Shown piece after piece: positions 62,186 to 64,000 of a stretch of DNA of 64,000 bases. Numbering within the stretch: position 1 is the first letter of the stretch; every line of letters begins with the position of its first letter. Made by a program: the position numbers and the translations under genes. Origin of the DNA: Larus michahellis (Eukaryota > Chordata > Aves > Charadriiformes > Laridae). The notes beneath the pieces are model-generated. The model saw nothing but the letters and a program-made list of their open reading frames with translations. It did no database searches and was not told the origin of the DNA. The stretch spans positions 186,001 through 250,000 of the forward strand of contig NC_133914.1 in the NCBI RefSeq assembly GCF_964199755.1, given 5' to 3'.

Positions 62186-64000
62186 CTGTGGAGCCAAGGG
62201 GTCAGGCAGGGCTGTGCCGGGCTGTGGTGGCCTTTGCCGCACCCCTGGCCACCCCGACGGGCTGATCAAAGCCTGCAGCCCCCCCCCGCGAGTCCCACCA
62301 ACCCCGTTTGTCCCCAATTTGGGGACAAACCTCGCTGGCTCTGGGCCCACTGAGCTCTTGGCAGCTGCTGCTGCAAATTCCCATCTCTCCTCTCCCGAGA
62401 GTTTTAATCTTGATGCATCTCCCTCCTAGTTTTGCACAAGGCCCCCCCCTCCCCGACTTTATTTTGCTGTAAACCCACCAGCCTCCCAGTCCTCTTTCTT
62501 TATTATTAATTTAAAAAAAAAATAAAATATAAAGCACGAAGGCTTGGCTATGGCGGGCGCACAGAGAAGCTGCCCCTCGTGCTGCAGTTTAGGGGCTGCA
62601 GCCCTTCGCTCTCCTCCAAAGGTGAAAACCCCACCCAAATAAACAAGTTTTGGGGGTCAGAGGGACCGTCGTGAGCAGGATTTGGGGTTTTTGCAGCTTT
62701 TCTTGCTGCAGGTGCTCAGGGGACAAAATCTGGACAGCCCGGGGCTTGCTGGGGACGTCGCTGGGTGTCGCAGGTCCCCTCCCCCGCTCAGGCTTTGGGC
62801 TGCTGAAATACAAAGATTTTCAGCCTACGGGAGTGGGAAAGTTGCCTGGTCACTTCTCTGTTGAAAATAAAACCTCACTTTTTACTGAAAATACCTACTT
62901 TCTGCAGAGATCTAGTGCATGTTGGGAAAGAAAAAATCTGATGTTTTTTTTTTTTTATTAAGTCCATAAAACAAAAACTGCCGTCTTTCTTTACGGTGAT
63001 GCAGCCCCACACAGTTTCTCTAATATGTAATTATATTGTTCTTTTAAAATATTCCAGGCTGCCATGACTGAATATAATTAAAGTGATTAAAGCTCCTCCA
63101 GCTTCAGGCACAAAAGGAACGTAACAAATCTGACCCAGTGCTTACTTTTAAAAATAAAACAAACAGATAATGCATGTTATAAATGCAGTTTTTAACTGAT
63201 GCTGGGGGTGGGGGGGGGAAGGAATTCAAAATTTAGTGTACCATAAAGTTGCTGTCCCCGTTAATGCGGGGGGAGCAGCGTGGAGCATCTCTCCAACCCG
63301 AACACTGAGATTTTAGTTTATGCATCCATGGGTTGTTTGGGTTTTTTTCTTTCTTTTTTATTTTTTTTCTTTTTTTTTTTTTAAAAACCCACATTCCCTC
63401 CAGCTACTGGGCTCACCACAAGTTATGTTACAAAAAAAGCCTGGGGCGGATGCGGAGAACGCTTCCTGCTGCCCGGCCGGTGGCCAGCTGCGGGCGGGAG
63501 GATGCTGCGAGGAGCCGGATCCGGCCCGCGCACCCCTCGGGGGGGGACACATCCCCCCGACCGCGCTGCATCCCCTCGAGGGGCTCCCCGGCCCTTTTCT
63601 GCTTTTTTATTTCTTCCGCTGACCCATCGCTGGTGGTTTAACGCTCTCGGCCCATTAAAGACGCTGCTGAGGCCATCGTTGCCTCACGGATCTTGGAAAA
63701 TCCTTAAATCCCCCCAAAACACAACCAGAGGAATCGCAGAATCACAGAATCGATTGGATTCCCCTCCTTTTTTTTTTTTTTTTTTCACGGATAAACCCCC
63801 AGCGGCAGGTTCCACGGGCGGTCCAGGGGACACCCAGGTACAAAGTGGTGTCCCCTTGGGTATTTTCGGTCACTCAGGTACCTCTCGGGTCAGCCCTTTG
63901 CTCCCTGCCATCAGACGAGGCCCAGCCAGATCGAATTCCGGCTCAGAAACCACCGGGATCTTCACGGGCCAAGTGTCTCCGACAAAGCGATGCTGCGGTA
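62186..64000 (-). other. BMP8A: BMP8 intron 1 (part)
   Basis: No frame resembling the BMP8 signal peptide or first prodomain exon was seen on the minus strand. The stretch holds T-runs at 63351-63383 and 63769-63786 and a possible CR1 tail at 63730-63760. Confidence 0.6.
63730..63760 (-). mobile_element. Possible CR1 3' tail
   Basis: 'GAATCGCAGAATCACAGAAT' followed by CGATTGGATTCC resembles the reversed CR1 terminus with its octamer tail. It is too short for a firm call. Confidence 0.4.

Noticed and set aside
62186-64000. BMP8 exon 1
   Set aside because: No signal peptide or first prodomain exon was found on the minus strand; it must lie beyond the window end.

Overview
The window reads as bird DNA (a crocodilian or turtle is less likely). 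It is GC-rich with compact genes, the only abundant dispersed repeats are CR1 LINE fragments, and the proteins are close to their mammalian orthologues. From memory, the gene set matches human 1p34 and a small chicken chromosome. No sequence search was possible, so orthology rests on recalled human sequences, on exon phases that all close without a break, and on gene order.

Layout. 1-4786 is probably intron 1 of NT5C1A or sequence just upstream of the gene. NT5C1A exons 2-6 (+) lie at 4787-7635, followed by a long 3' UTR. 10.6-22.4 kb is noncoding. HEYL (+) has a CpG-rich promoter and five coding exons at 23008-29987, with its 3' UTR running to about 31.95 kb. 32-35.7 kb is noncoding. PABPC4 (+) has a TATA and TOP-like promoter near 36.0 kb, 14 coding exons at 36764-49636 and a final noncoding exon ending near 50.93 kb. 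PPIE (+) follows within about 370 bp, with ten coding exons at 51298-54874. BMP8 (-) converges on PPIE, with exons 7 to 2 at 57416-62185; its first exon lies beyond the window.

The most notable discovery is three H/ACA snoRNA copies of one family, in introns 6, 7 and 10 of PABPC4. They share the guide-pocket sequence but differ in their stems by compensating changes. Human PABPC4 is known, from memory, to host SNORA55; here the family seems to be triplicated inside one host gene. PABPC4 is a translation-related gene with a TOP-like start, which suits a snoRNA host.

Other points are a perfect TISU start codon in PPIE, an in-frame 87-bp PABPC4 intron that could be retained, a CR1 copy that abuts a PPIE splice donor, a G-rich hexamer tract beside a BMP8 splice donor, and Notch-type (RBPJ) sites near HEYL. 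The single PPIE-BMP8 pair beside PABPC4 matches the position of human PPIEL-BMP8A. No retrovirus-like element, tRNA or CRISPR array was recognised.
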